Shown: positions 1 to 7,040, counted from the first letter of the stretch. The stretch: DNA of 13,686 bases from Spirochaetota bacterium (GCA_018399855.1 JAGYNX010000028.1:1-13686), one strand, 5' to 3'. Made by a program: numbers and translations. The notes: generated from the letters alone by a model not told the origin.

Positions 1-1946
1 GTGCCCCCATGGAGGGTTATAAGCTGCCTGCTTATGGAAAGACCGATGCCCGTCCCACCGTACATACGTGATATTGAACCGTCAGCCTGTTCGAAAGGCT
101 CGAAGATTCGTTCAATATTTTCCTGGTCTATACCGATACCCGTATCCGCTATGTAAATAGCCAGATAATCGTCCTCCGGGCAGGCCAGGAAAAGAATTTC
201 GCCAAGGTCGGTAAATTTTACGGCGTTATCAACAAGGTTGAGCAGCACCTGTTGTATCCTGTTTTCATCTGCCAGCACACGGGGGGCATCTTCGGGTATC
301 AGGTTAACTAATGAAAGATCTTTATTGCCCAGAAGGTTCCTGGAAAGATCGAACACCAGGTCAACTACTGATTTCATATCCAGGGGCTGCAGTCTCAGTG
401 CGATATCGCTGTGTTTCAATTTTGAGAAATCCAGAAGATCGTTTACCAGGTTGGAAAGACGCATCCCGCTGTGTACTATCATTGAAAGGTTATGCCTGGC
501 CATTTCTGTCATTCTACCCGCTGCACCATCGTGTACTGACTCGGCAATACCGATAATGCCATTTAACGGGGTACGCAACTCGTGGGACACGTTAGCAAGA
601 AAATCGTCTTTCAGGCGGTCAATGTCCATAAGTTCACGGTTTTTCAGGTCAAGTTCCATTGACAGGTTTTCCACGCTTGTGAAGGCACTGGAATATCGAA
701 CAGAGAGCAGAAAGGCCTGTGCCAGTATAAACAAAAGAAGCCCAAGGGCGAAGTAGTTGCCTGTATCAACTATCATGTTATCATAGAGTATTTCGTTTGT
801 TACGGTAATGAGCAGTATGATAATGCCTGCCAGGAAGAACAGGGCGCCATCACGCCTGTTGATGATGGCCCTGATGACTATGTATACGGCATACACGCTA
901 ACCAGCAGGGTGAATATTTCAAAAGCCTGTACCGTGTGAGAATACAATCGGACGGGTGTAACCATCACCATTGCTGACATGGTGGCTGATATTACCTGGG
1001 TTACCCGGAGAAATGGCCGGGAGAACTCGTCGGGGAACACCGAGTAAAGGAATGTTGAAAAGAAGAAAACACCCATGTAAAGGGACAGGTATTCAAGCTT
1101 GAGCATCACCTCCCAGTTGAAATCGGGAAAATGCTGTATTAAGAAATATTCGCCGGTGATCATCGGGCGTATTGCGATGATCAGGCAAAATAGTCCAAGG
1201 TAGAGGGCTGATAGATCTTTTCGTCTTATAATAAAAAGACCAAGGTGATATAATCCCATTATCAACAGCCCGCCGAAATGGAAAAACTCAAAGTTCAGGT
1301 TGTTGATACGCATCTGTTGTATTGTGTCATGCTTGCCAAGGAGTATGGAACGCCAGAATCCACCCAGGCGATGATGATAATTTGATACTTGAAGCAGTAT
1401 ATCCAGGGTGTCGCTTTCAGTATCGAGGTTAATTACCTGTGGACGGTACTGGGGGCGCATTGTCTGCGGGGTGGTTCCCACCTTCCCGTTTCTGGCTACC
1501 TCTTTTCCGTTTACGAACATGCGATAGGCAGTACGCATGTCAATGGCCTTGATAGCAAGGGGTGGCTGTCCCTTGCCTGTCTTCACACGAAGCCTGTAGG
1601 TCGCGTACCCGTCCCCCCCTATTCTTTTGCCCTCTAGTACCTCTCCATTCCATTGACCGGGTACTCTTATATAGTGGTGTTCCTGTGGCTTTTTACCCGT
1701 TGTGAAATCAGCGGGAGTGAGCAGCCGGTTCCAGTAGAATTCCCACTGGCCGTCAAGTTCAAGGGGTTTTTCGCTGTTGAAATCATAAGATGACAGGTCC
1801 ATGAAGCCGTTGGTCGCCAATGGTGTCGTATGCGGCCTGGCTGCTGTACCTGTACTGGTAACGGGTATTATGATAACTGCTGTCAGCAGTATGATGAAAA
1901 AACGCGAAGCATTAATGGGTGTCGACGTATAATTCAACTTGATCAT
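1..1946 (-). CDS. 7TM-DISM sensor histidine kinase (3' end beyond window)
   Basis: Inner-membrane two-component sensor kinase that autophosphorylates on His and presumably passes the phosphate to an unseen response regulator. Read from ATG at 1946 leftward, the frame stays open for 648 codons to the window edge. An in-frame TAA lies 9 bases upstream of the ATG, so this is the most upstream ATG. Residues 1-34 form a signal peptide. About 35-205 resemble the jelly-roll periplasmic domain of 7TM-DISM receptors (LDGQWEFYW, RVPGQWNG, YRMFVNGKEVARNGKVG, SNYHHRLGGFW). Seven membrane helices fill about 210-415. The HisKA H-box is FLANVSHELRTPLNG with His455. The ATPase core shows an N-box (QQVLLNLVDNAVKFT), G1 (ADTGIGI), F-box (IFEPFEQADGS) and G2 (GGTGIGLSIS). 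The start has only a weak AGG in front. Family assignment is secure. The ligand is unknown, perhaps a carbohydrate or small molecule. Whether a receiver domain follows cannot be seen. Confidence 0.95.
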   Translation of the reverse strand, partial: MIKLNYTSTPINASRFFIILLTAVIIIPVTSTGTAARPHTTPLATNGFMDLSSYDFNSEKPLELDGQWEFYWNRLLTPADFTTGKKPQEHHYIRVPGQWNGEVLEGKRIGGDGYATYRLRVKTGKGQPPLAIKAIDMRTAYRMFVNGKEVARNGKVGTTPQTMRPQYRPQVINLDTESDTLDILLQVSNYHHRLGGFWRSILLGKHDTIQQMRINNLNFEFFHFGGLLIMGLYHLGLFIIRRKDLSALYLGLFCLIIAIRPMITGEYFLIQHFPDFNWEVMLKLEYLSLYMGVFFFSTFLYSVFPDEFSRPFLRVTQVISATMSAMVMVTPVRLYSHTVQAFEIFTLLVSVYAVYIVIRAIINRRDGALFFLAGIIILLITVTNEILYDNMIVDTGNYFALGLLLFILAQAFLLSVRYSSAFTSVENLSMELDLKNRELMDIDRLKDDFLANVSHELRTPLNGIIGIAESVHDGAAGRMTEMARHNLSMIVHSGMRLSNLVNDLLDFSKLKHSDIALRLQPLDMKSVVDLVFDLSRNLLGNKDLSLVNLIPEDAPRVLADENRIQQVLLNLVDNAVKFTDLGEILFLACPEDDYLAIYIADTGIGIDQENIERIFEPFEQADGSISRMYGGTGIGLSISRQLITLHGG

Positions 1947-2357
1947 CCTGAACAGTTATTAGTGTGTACAGTGTAGCAACCAATACAAATTGAATCTGGT
2001 TCTTTATACTAGTAGTAAACGTTCTATAAATAAACTTTTTTTTATATTTTTTTGATTAAATTTACATTGACACATGATGATGCTGGCCCACGGTATTTAT
2101 ATAGACAGTAACACGAATATTATTTTAGTAGTACTTTTCAGGGTAATCTTTTAAGTTGTCAGGATACCTGGTTTTCTATCTGGACATGTAGAACATATTA
2201 GGATTAAACTGGTAATAATTTGTAGTTAATGGTAGCATATGGTAGTATATTGTAGCATTTAAAATTAATTGTGCGAAGATTTTTTACTTGTAACCATAGT
2301 GGTTTTGAATTGTTATATGCAGGGGATGCGTAGTTTATAGATAAAAGGATGTAGAAT
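1947..2357. other. AT-rich divergent intergenic region
   Basis: This 411-bp stretch separates the leftward kinase from the rightward exbB and contains no credible gene. It is markedly more AT-rich than its flanks, with T-runs at 2037-2053. It should hold promoters for both sides. A weak kinase promoter candidate on the minus strand has a TATAAA -10 at 2008-2003 with a poor -35. A weak exbB candidate is TTGTAA at 2288-2293, a 17-bp spacer and TGTTAT at 2311-2316. TTGACA at 2067-2072 matches a -35 consensus, but no convincing -10 sits 16-18 bp downstream. No Fur-box-like 19-bp palindrome was recognised, although tonB systems are often iron-regulated. Confidence 0.6.
2221..2260. repeat. Four tandem 10-bp repeats, consensus KGTAGYATAT
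   Basis: Four decamers follow each other without gaps: TGTAGTTAAT, GGTAGCATAT, GGTAGTATAT and TGTAGCATTT. The core GTAG recurs at exactly 10-bp steps, so each copy would face the same side of the helix. The array ends 97 bp before the exbB start codon, just upstream of the weak promoter candidate. This position and phasing would suit a cooperative activator or repressor. It could also be chance low-complexity sequence in an AT-rich region. The regulatory role is inference. Confidence 0.5.
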
Positions 2358-2969
2358 ATGTGGGATTTTCTCGTAAAGGGCGGGCCCCTGATGTGGCCCA
2401 TCCTGCTTTGTTCAATTTGGGCCCTTGCCGTTATTGCCGAGCGTGGCTGGACGTTCTCAAGGGTGAGAAGGTTTATCCTGGCGCCACTGAGAAGTGCCAG
2501 CGGTCATGTGCTTTCTGCTGAAAGGGAAAAAGCAGTGGAAGTGAAGAACCTGATACAGGATCCCGTGAGTGAGCTTATTTCCATTGGAATGGGTGAACTG
2601 TACTCGGGAACCAGCAGGGAGGAAAAAGAACGCCGAATGACCCGTCTTGGAACCAATTTTCTACGGTCCATGGAGGAGCATCTGCGCAGCCTTGCCATTA
2701 TCGGTAGCATTACACCAATACTTGGCCTGCTGGGAACAGTGACCGGGATGATAAAGGCTTTCATGACCATACAGGAACTGCAGGGCCAGGTTGATGCCTC
2801 GGTGCTGGCAGGGGGTATCTGGGAAGCCCTTATGACCACGGCATTCGGGCTGGCGGTGGCAATCCCGACACAGATTGCCTATCACTACTTCGAGGGGAGG
2901 GTGGACGACATGGCTGACAAGATCGGTGATATGGCCCATAACCTTCTTGAATACACGGAATCACGGTAA
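2358..2969 (+). CDS. exbB: MotA/TolQ/ExbB proton channel family protein (ExbB-like)
   Basis: Inner-membrane subunit of the proton-driven motor that energises TonB. The 203-residue protein has the family's three-helix layout: TM1 at about 11-27, a long cytoplasmic loop, TM2 at about 112-135 with SITPILGLLGTVTGMIKAF, and TM3 at about 150-175 with ALMTTAFGLAVAIPTQ. The Thr residues in the two conserved motifs (T127/T129 and T160/T161), which line the proton path in ExbB/TolQ, are present. Length is typical for short ExbB proteins. The start is supported by AAGG at 2345-2348, 9 bases before ATG. It is the first gene of exbB-exbD-tonB. TolQ is the alternative name, but the TonB-type third gene and the absence of tolB or pal favour ExbB. 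Confidence 0.93.
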   Translation: MWDFLVKGGPLMWPILLCSIWALAVIAERGWTFSRVRRFILAPLRSASGHVLSAEREKAVEVKNLIQDPVSELISIGMGELYSGTSREEKERRMTRLGTNFLRSMEEHLRSLAIIGSITPILGLLGTVTGMIKAFMTIQELQGQVDASVLAGGIWEALMTTAFGLAVAIPTQIAYHYFEGRVDDMADKIGDMAHNLLEYTESR

Positions 2970-2977
2970 ACAGTGTC

Positions 2978-3391
2978 ATGATGTCATTTGAAAGAAAAAA
3001 GAAAGTGAATGCAAACATGAATATCACTCCTCTCATTGACGTGGTGTTCCTGTTGCTGTTGTTTTTCATGCTGACATCGCATTTCGTGACCAGGCCCGGC
3101 ATCAAGATTTCCCTTCCCGAGGCGGTAACAGCAAAGCCCCAGCAGGAAGACCGGATCGCGGTGTATATTGCAGACCAGTCTACCATATACGTGAATAATA
3201 TCCGTGTAGAGATTGAAGAGCTTAAGTCTCATATTGAGAGCAGGCTTGCTGCCAGCCAGAATAAGAGTTATATTATTATAAAGGCTGACAAGAGCGTGAA
3301 CATAGGCCTTGCCATTCACGTGATCGACCTGGCAAAGCAGGCAAAGGCTGACGGTGTGGTAATATCCACGGAGGTTCCGGAGCAAAGGTGA
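2978..3391 (+). CDS. exbD: Biopolymer transport protein ExbD/TolR family
   Basis: Proton-channel partner of ExbB, anchored by one helix in the inner membrane with a periplasmic C-terminal domain. The 137-residue protein starts with a basic cytoplasmic tail, then the family signature NMNITPLIDVVFLLLLFF at about 13-30. D21 corresponds to the membrane aspartate that carries protons in ExbD/TolR. The periplasmic domain (about 45-137) includes YIIIKADKSVNIG and AKADGVVISTE, both usual for the family. The gene starts 8 bp after the exbB stop with no clear Shine-Dalgarno, so translation is probably coupled. ATG at 2981 is an equally possible start one codon later. Confidence 0.94.
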   Translation: MMSFERKKKVNANMNITPLIDVVFLLLLFFMLTSHFVTRPGIKISLPEAVTAKPQQEDRIAVYIADQSTIYVNNIRVEIEELKSHIESRLAASQNKSYIIIKADKSVNIGLAIHVIDLAKQAKADGVVISTEVPEQR

Positions 3392-3981
3392 TGGTATTGT
3401 TTTCTGGTAATAACAGGTTCATGTACTGGTGCGTGACCATCTCGATACTGTTTCACGTGATACTGATTGCCGTTCCCGGGCTGGGGCTTTTCAGTGACGA
3501 TGAGAAGGAAGTTCCTGTTGTTCTTGAATATAATAAGGACTACAGGGAATTACCCCGTATAAGGGAAGTGAGCAAGAAGAAGCAGCTGAAAAACAACCCG
3601 AAGAAAAAAATAGAAAAGCAGGACGATTCAACCCGAACGGATGCGACCGAGACGAAGGACGAGTACATGGAATCGGAACAGCAGTTCCAGGATGCCATGA
3701 TGCGTTACCAGGACATTATCAAGCAGCATCTTGAAGAGGCGCGTCGGTATCCATATAGTGCACGTAAGAATAACATAGAGGGTATCGTGTACATGCGGTT
3801 TCTCCTGATGGCAAACGGCAACGTGAAAAACGTAGAACTTATAAAATCCTCCGGTCATTCCATACTGGATGAGTCAGCCCTGGAAACAGTGAAGATCGCC
3901 TGTCCTTTTCCCCGCATACCAGAAAGTTTTAATGCCGGTTCAATCATGTTTGAGGTATCGCTGGTATATGATCTTAAGTGA
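3391..3981 (+). CDS. tonB: Energy transducer TonB family protein
   Basis: Periplasm-spanning protein that passes energy from ExbB/ExbD to outer-membrane receptors. The 196-residue protein has one membrane helix at about 10-30, a linker, and a C-terminal TonB domain at about 115-196 with RRYPYSARKNNIEGIVYMRF, KSSGHSILDESALETVK and PFPRIP. I start it at ATG 3391 because GGAG at 3379-3382 lies 8 bases upstream and the exbD TGA overlaps it by one base (TGATG). A GTG one codon upstream is possible. The linker lacks the usual Pro-rich repeats and is instead charged and Lys-rich (KKKQLKNNPKKKIEKQ). No TonB-dependent receptor is present in the window, so the substrate is unknown. Confidence 0.9.
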   Translation: MVLFSGNNRFMYWCVTISILFHVILIAVPGLGLFSDDEKEVPVVLEYNKDYRELPRIREVSKKKQLKNNPKKKIEKQDDSTRTDATETKDEYMESEQQFQDAMMRYQDIIKQHLEEARRYPYSARKNNIEGIVYMRFLLMANGNVKNVELIKSSGHSILDESALETVKIACPFPRIPESFNAGSIMFEVSLVYDLK

Positions 3982-4010
3982 GAAGTGAAAAGTGAGGAGT
4001 GAAGAGTTGA
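3977..4010. repeat. Heptamer tandem repeat AGTGARR
   Basis: Four consecutive 7-bp units, AGTGAGA, AGTGAAA, AGTGAGG and AGTGAAG, are followed by a degenerate AGTTGA. The array begins inside the tonB stop codon and runs to the ATG of a possible 28-codon ORF. It is purine-only apart from the T of each unit. It may be slippage-derived low-complexity DNA, and it resembles short purine-rich repeats scattered between genes in some environmental genomes. Confidence 0.6.
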
Positions 4011-4096
4011 TGAAAAGAATGGTTTTCGTTGTGGTGAGTGCGGTACTAACCATTTTTATTCTAAAGGGAAGCAATATTCGTAAAGGGATTATTTAA
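4010..4096 (+). CDS. Possible 28-residue hydrophobic peptide
   Basis: A short ORF reads MKRMVFVVVSAVLTIFILKG and ends at TAA 4094-4096. Its basic start and single hydrophobic stretch look like a signal peptide or membrane micro-protein. AGGAG at 3995-3999 lies 10 bases before ATG, but that match comes from the AGTGARR repeat and may be accidental. The ORF overlaps the last 8 bp of the convergent methyltransferase gene. It could be a real small membrane protein downstream of tonB, the remnant of a lost exported-protein gene, or chance. Confidence 0.25.
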   Translation: MKRMVFVVVSAVLTIFILKGSNIRKGII

Positions 4097-5225
4097 TGAA
4101 CAGGCCCATTAATTCGGTGTGATGGGTTCCAGGAAACATGTCAAGCAGCGTTAGTCTTTGGAAGCTGTATCCCGCATTGATAAAGTCGCCGCAGTCCCTG
4201 GCAAAGGTGACGGGATTGCATGAGACGTACACTATCCTTCCAGGTGACATGGTGGTAATAGTGTTCCTGGTTTTCGTATTCAGCCCAGGGCGGGGCGGGT
4301 CAACCAGTACAACATCGAAATGTTCACGGTAGGGGTGCAGTAAGTCACCATGCAGCTTTTTGAACGTGATGTTTGGTATATCGTTCAACCGGGCATTTTG
4401 CTGTCCCCATTGTATACTCTCTTTAACTACATCTATTCCCAGCCCCTTACGGGCTTTGCCGGCCAGGTAGAGGGTGAAAAACCCCACACCGCAGCCGATA
4501 TCAACAAAGGACTGATCTTCTGAAAGATGTGCCATCTCTGCTGCCAGTTTCAACATGGTGGACCGAAGCTTACCATTAGCCTGGAAGAATGAATACAGGT
4601 CGCGCTGGTAGGTGATCCCGTCCTCTGCCTCGGTGAGGGTGGCAGGCTTACCGGTTGAATAATGACATGTACCATGGTGATCCATCGCAATTTTAAGTTC
4701 GGTTTTTTCAGTTATGTTTATATCTTCAAGTGTGTGAATCAGCGGTTCAGCCAGGAGTCTGCAGCCACCAACGGGAAAAGGTTTTATCACGTGTGATTCT
4801 CTTTCGAAAAATCCCATGCCGGTATGATCACATTGCACTGTTGCGTGGGTGCGATAATTGTAACGCCCGTCGATCAGCAGCTCAATTAATGGCAGCCGGT
4901 TCTCATCGATTTTCCCCAAACGCACCAGGGTTTCGTGAAGCAGGGACGACTTGGCTTTTAGTTCTTCATCATAGGATACATGAAGGAAATGGCATCCGCC
5001 GCATTCTGTGAAATTCGGGCATTCTGGTTCACTGCGGTGGGATGAAGGGGTGAGAATGTCTTCAATTTCAGCAAAAGCGTGATTTTTCTTGCGAAGGGTC
5101 AGGCGTGCCAGTACCCTGTCACCCGGGGTTGCATATGGCACAAATACCGCCATCCCCCCATGAAAACCCAGGCCGTAGCCCCCGTTGGCGTATTTTTCGA
5201 TCTGTATTTTCAGTGTTTCTGCCAT
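4089..5225 (-). CDS. TrmA/RumA-family RNA (uracil-5-)-methyltransferase
   Basis: SAM-dependent enzyme that methylates C5 of a specific uridine in rRNA or tRNA. The 378-residue protein has an N-terminal TRAM domain (about 1-58, with NGGYGLGF and VFVPYATPGDRV). Fe-S ligand cysteines fit C69, C75, C78 and C155, as in RumA/RlmD. The Rossmann SAM motif is FVDIGCGVGFFTLYLAG, followed by DVVLVDPPRPGL. The catalytic region is YVSCNPVTFARD with nucleophile Cys336, and the C-terminal HTELMG supplies a probable base, Glu371. It is somewhat shorter than E. coli RlmD (433 residues). The target (23S U1939, 23S U747, both, or tRNA U54) cannot be decided from sequence. No good Shine-Dalgarno precedes the ATG. 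It is convergent with tonB and stands alone. Confidence 0.92.
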   Translation of the reverse strand: MAETLKIQIEKYANGGYGLGFHGGMAVFVPYATPGDRVLARLTLRKKNHAFAEIEDILTPSSHRSEPECPNFTECGGCHFLHVSYDEELKAKSSLLHETLVRLGKIDENRLPLIELLIDGRYNYRTHATVQCDHTGMGFFERESHVIKPFPVGGCRLLAEPLIHTLEDINITEKTELKIAMDHHGTCHYSTGKPATLTEAEDGITYQRDLYSFFQANGKLRSTMLKLAAEMAHLSEDQSFVDIGCGVGFFTLYLAGKARKGLGIDVVKESIQWGQQNARLNDIPNITFKKLHGDLLHPYREHFDVVLVDPPRPGLNTKTRNTITTMSPGRIVYVSCNPVTFARDCGDFINAGYSFQRLTLLDMFPGTHHTELMGLFIK

Positions 5226-5280
5226 ATCGTATACATGGAGTGACTATTGTTGATTAGTCAATATAATTTGTATGATTACC

Positions 5281-5304
5281 ACAGAGATACAGAGGAACAG
5301 AGGT
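5281..5304. repeat. Three tandem octamers ACAGAGRW
   Basis: ACAGAGAT, ACAGAGGA and ACAGAGGT follow each other without gaps, in the 132-bp region between the divergent methyltransferase and the gene at 5358. Similar ACAGAG-rich short repeats occur between genes in many environmental bacteria (recalled, not searched). The rest of 5226-5357 is AT-rich and should hold both divergent promoters, but none is convincing. Confidence 0.55.
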
Positions 5305-5357
5305 GTATAGAGAATAATGAATTGACTAATTTCCAAATATGGTAATAATATCCTGTT

Positions 5358-6200
5358 ATGTATAAGAATATCATAATTGCTATAACTACTATAAGCTGTA
5401 TTGCCGTGTTTGCAGGCATATTGAAAGCAGGCTGGCTGTATACTGACGAGGTGTATACCTCGTGGTATTTCAGCAGGGGATGCCAGGTTGGTGACAAAAT
5501 ATATTTTGTCACCACCTACAGGCTGATGCAAAAGCCGAAGGGACTTGCACGCTTCCCCGATGGTGGAACGTCAAAAGGGTTATTCGCAAAAGTATTGTTG
5601 TATAGTTGTGACACGGACGGGGATAATCTTCGATTATGCGGTAAACTGGAAACGATGCAACGGGGGGGGAATGGTACCGCCATCAGCACTATCATGCAGA
5701 AGAAGGGCAATACACTCTTCATCAAGTATTATGGCAGTAATCGCCTTGGAGAAAAGGTGTACCGGTATCATATGTTTACATGGGATATGAAGAATGAAAT
5801 AATTAAACCCATTACGGAAATTGAAGAGAAACGGGCTGTAATGAATTCCATGGAGGGGCTTTGGGAGGTATACAGGCAGGAATCTGTTGGAATATCTTCA
5901 TTAAAGAAAAAGCTTGAGGGACATACGCTGGCTGAATGGAAGATTCCCTCACCCCTTGATTACGTGGATAAGTCAGCGGATAGTTTTCTTGATGACCTGG
6001 TGGAGCTCAAAGGTGACAGGTATTACCGGGACGCGATTATTCAGGCACATGTTGATATTCTTACAGATGACAGGATAGACGAATTGTTGCGCAGTATACA
6101 GAAAAGAAAGGATTCTCTTGAAGGGTATGAGCAGATGAAGTACAAGAGCATTGCGGCTGACCTGGAAGAAAAACTCACAAAACTAAAAAATAATCGCTAA
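5358..6200 (+). CDS. Hypothetical membrane-anchored protein
   Basis: I do not recognise this 280-residue protein. Residues about 4-26 form one hydrophobic segment, so it is probably anchored in the inner membrane or exported. TTISC at 10-14 is a poor lipobox, and the hydrophobic stretch continues beyond the Cys, which favours a membrane anchor over a lipoprotein. Residues about 40-150 are rich in alternating beta-like segments (VGDKIYFVTTYRL, FAKVLLYSCDTDGDNLRL, GNTLFIKYYGSN, VYRYHMFTWDMKN), recalling repeated display-a-value strands of beta-propeller proteins, though too few for a full propeller. Residues about 230-280 are charged and likely helical or coiled coil. ATG 5358 has no clear Shine-Dalgarno. 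Reading-frame length and codon use support a real gene. It stands alone between a divergent and a co-directional gene. Confidence 0.75.
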   Translation: MYKNIIIAITTISCIAVFAGILKAGWLYTDEVYTSWYFSRGCQVGDKIYFVTTYRLMQKPKGLARFPDGGTSKGLFAKVLLYSCDTDGDNLRLCGKLETMQRGGNGTAISTIMQKKGNTLFIKYYGSNRLGEKVYRYHMFTWDMKNEIIKPITEIEEKRAVMNSMEGLWEVYRQESVGISSLKKKLEGHTLAEWKIPSPLDYVDKSADSFLDDLVELKGDRYYRDAIIQAHVDILTDDRIDELLRSIQKRKDSLEGYEQMKYKSIAADLEEKLTKLKNNR

Positions 6201-6223
6201 AAACAAAAAAAATCAATTAATTC

Positions 6224-6251
6224 TTGACATACAACAATACAGTAGTAATAT
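6224..6251 (+). promoter_or_regulatory. Candidate sigma-70 promoter
   Basis: A perfect TTGACA -35 box at 6224-6229 is followed by a 16-bp spacer and TAATAT (4 of 6 to consensus) at 6246-6251. It lies just after the stop of the hypothetical gene and about 200 bp before the PHP gene, so the transcript would carry a long leader including the palindrome at 6329-6387. It may drive the PHP gene and possibly the downstream acyl-CoA operon. Confidence 0.45.
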
Positions 6252-6328
6252 GTTGATTGACTGTCCAATTTAAAAGCTGAACAATAATTCAAATGACTGA
6301 GCAAAGAGTGTGTGTGCTGATGAGAGAC

Positions 6329-6387
6329 ATTTTATTAAGTAAAAACTGGTTGAGCGTTCAATCAAATTATTGGATACTTAATAAAAT
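6329..6387. promoter_or_regulatory. Nested inverted repeats with TetR-operator-like core
   Basis: Outer arms 6329-6341 and 6375-6387 are perfect 13-bp inverted repeats (ATTTTATTAAGTA and TACTTAATAAAAT). Inside them, TGGTTGA (6347-6353) and TCAATCA (6358-6364) form a 7-bp stem with one G-T pair around GCGT. The inner element, CTGGTTGA-GCGT-TCAATCAA at 6346-6365, is close to the perfect palindrome TTGATTGA-ACGT-TCAATCAA, which recalls operators of TetR/AcrR-family regulators of fatty-acid and acyl-CoA genes (recalled, not searched). The octamer AGCGTTCA recurs at 6403-6410, exactly 50 bp after its copy at 6353-6360. It could act as a DNA operator or as a folded 5' leader. No regulator gene is seen nearby. 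Confidence 0.5.
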
Positions 6388-6449
6388 ACTAAAGCACAAA
6401 GAAGCGTTCAGCAGGGTTCTTTGACAATGACACGATTCGGGAAACAACA

Positions 6450-6998
6450 ATGCTTTTGAAGGGATGTCTGCACACTCACACCACGTGTTCTGATGGGAAG
6501 ATGACTCCACAGGAAGTGGCAGACGCCTACCAGTCACTGGGGTATGATTTTATTGCCTTTACTGATCATGATTATCTTTTGAGTCCCCGTTGTGACGAGA
6601 TATACGGCAATGTGAAAAGCGACCTGATTATATTCAGGGGAATTGAGCTTACGGTCTTTGTCAAGGGGTACGTGCATGTGAACAGGATAGAAGGTGAAAC
6701 TGAAACATTGTACGTGTTCAATCATCTTGGCGAATATGATCTTACGGTGGAAGAGGTGCAGGACAGGATTTCCATTGTTCGTGAAAAGTATGCAATTGAC
6801 CTGGTAGAGATCACCACCAAGGGATTCAGACATAAAGAATTCGAGATACCGGAAATTGAATACCCGAAGATGGCTTCAGATGATTCACACAGCAGGGTTG
6901 GGATTGGAAGAGCGTGGGTAGAGCTTGATGCGGATCGTGACCGGGATCACATAATTAAAAAAATGAAGCAGGGAGATTTTTGGAACTGCTATGTATAG
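6450..6998 (+). CDS. Compact PHP-domain metal-dependent phosphoesterase
   Basis: Probable cytoplasmic phosphoesterase of the polymerase-and-histidinol-phosphatase superfamily, which uses a cluster of two or three metal ions. Nearly all ligand motifs are visible in 182 residues: H8-T-H10 with D15, FTDHD (D39, H40), GIE (E66), FNHLGE (H92) and SDDSH (D145, H147). The protein is shorter than HisK-type phosphatases (about 270) and has no extra domain, so it is a near-minimal PHP barrel. A segment around 69-88 (VKGYVHVNRIEGETETLYVF) sits between two ligand motifs. ATG 6450 has a weak Shine-Dalgarno. It lies downstream of the promoter and palindrome and 42 bp before the thiolase-like gene, so co-transcription is possible, but a metabolic link is not evident. 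The substrate is unknown. Confidence 0.88.
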   Translation: MLLKGCLHTHTTCSDGKMTPQEVADAYQSLGYDFIAFTDHDYLLSPRCDEIYGNVKSDLIIFRGIELTVFVKGYVHVNRIEGETETLYVFNHLGEYDLTVEEVQDRISIVREKYAIDLVEITTKGFRHKEFEIPEIEYPKMASDDSHSRVGIGRAWVELDADRDRDHIIKKMKQGDFWNCYV

Positions 6999-7040
6999 GG
7001 TAATTGTCAGCACAGGATTATAAAAAGGAGGTTGTATCAT

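Noticed and set aside
238..756. A 172-codon plus-strand ORF within the kinase region
   Set aside because: It is antisense to the HisKA/HATPase region of the kinase; the Ser/Arg-rich product has no family motifs.
2067..2099. TTGACA at 2067-2072 followed by TATTTA as an exbB promoter
   Set aside because: The spacer to TATTTA is 21 bp, too long for a normal sigma-70 promoter, and the site is far from the start codon.
2083..2099. TGGCCCACGG... as a sigma-54 promoter
   Set aside because: The -24-like GG is present but no GC element lies at the required spacing.
3982..4088. A bidirectional terminator between tonB and the convergent methyltransferase
   Set aside because: No GC-rich hairpin followed by a T-run could be found on either strand, only the AGTGARR repeat.
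6293..6424. A 43-codon plus-strand ORF (MTEQRVCVLMRD...) spanning the inverted repeats upstream of the PHP gene
   Set aside because: It has no Shine-Dalgarno, its composition looks like translated AT-rich leader, and it overlaps the palindromes, which explain the sequence better.
7032..7040. TTG at 7032 as the start of thiolase-like protein A
   Set aside because: It directly abuts the AAGGAGG ribosome site, leaving no spacer; ATG 7041 has ideal spacing and gives the usual N-terminus.
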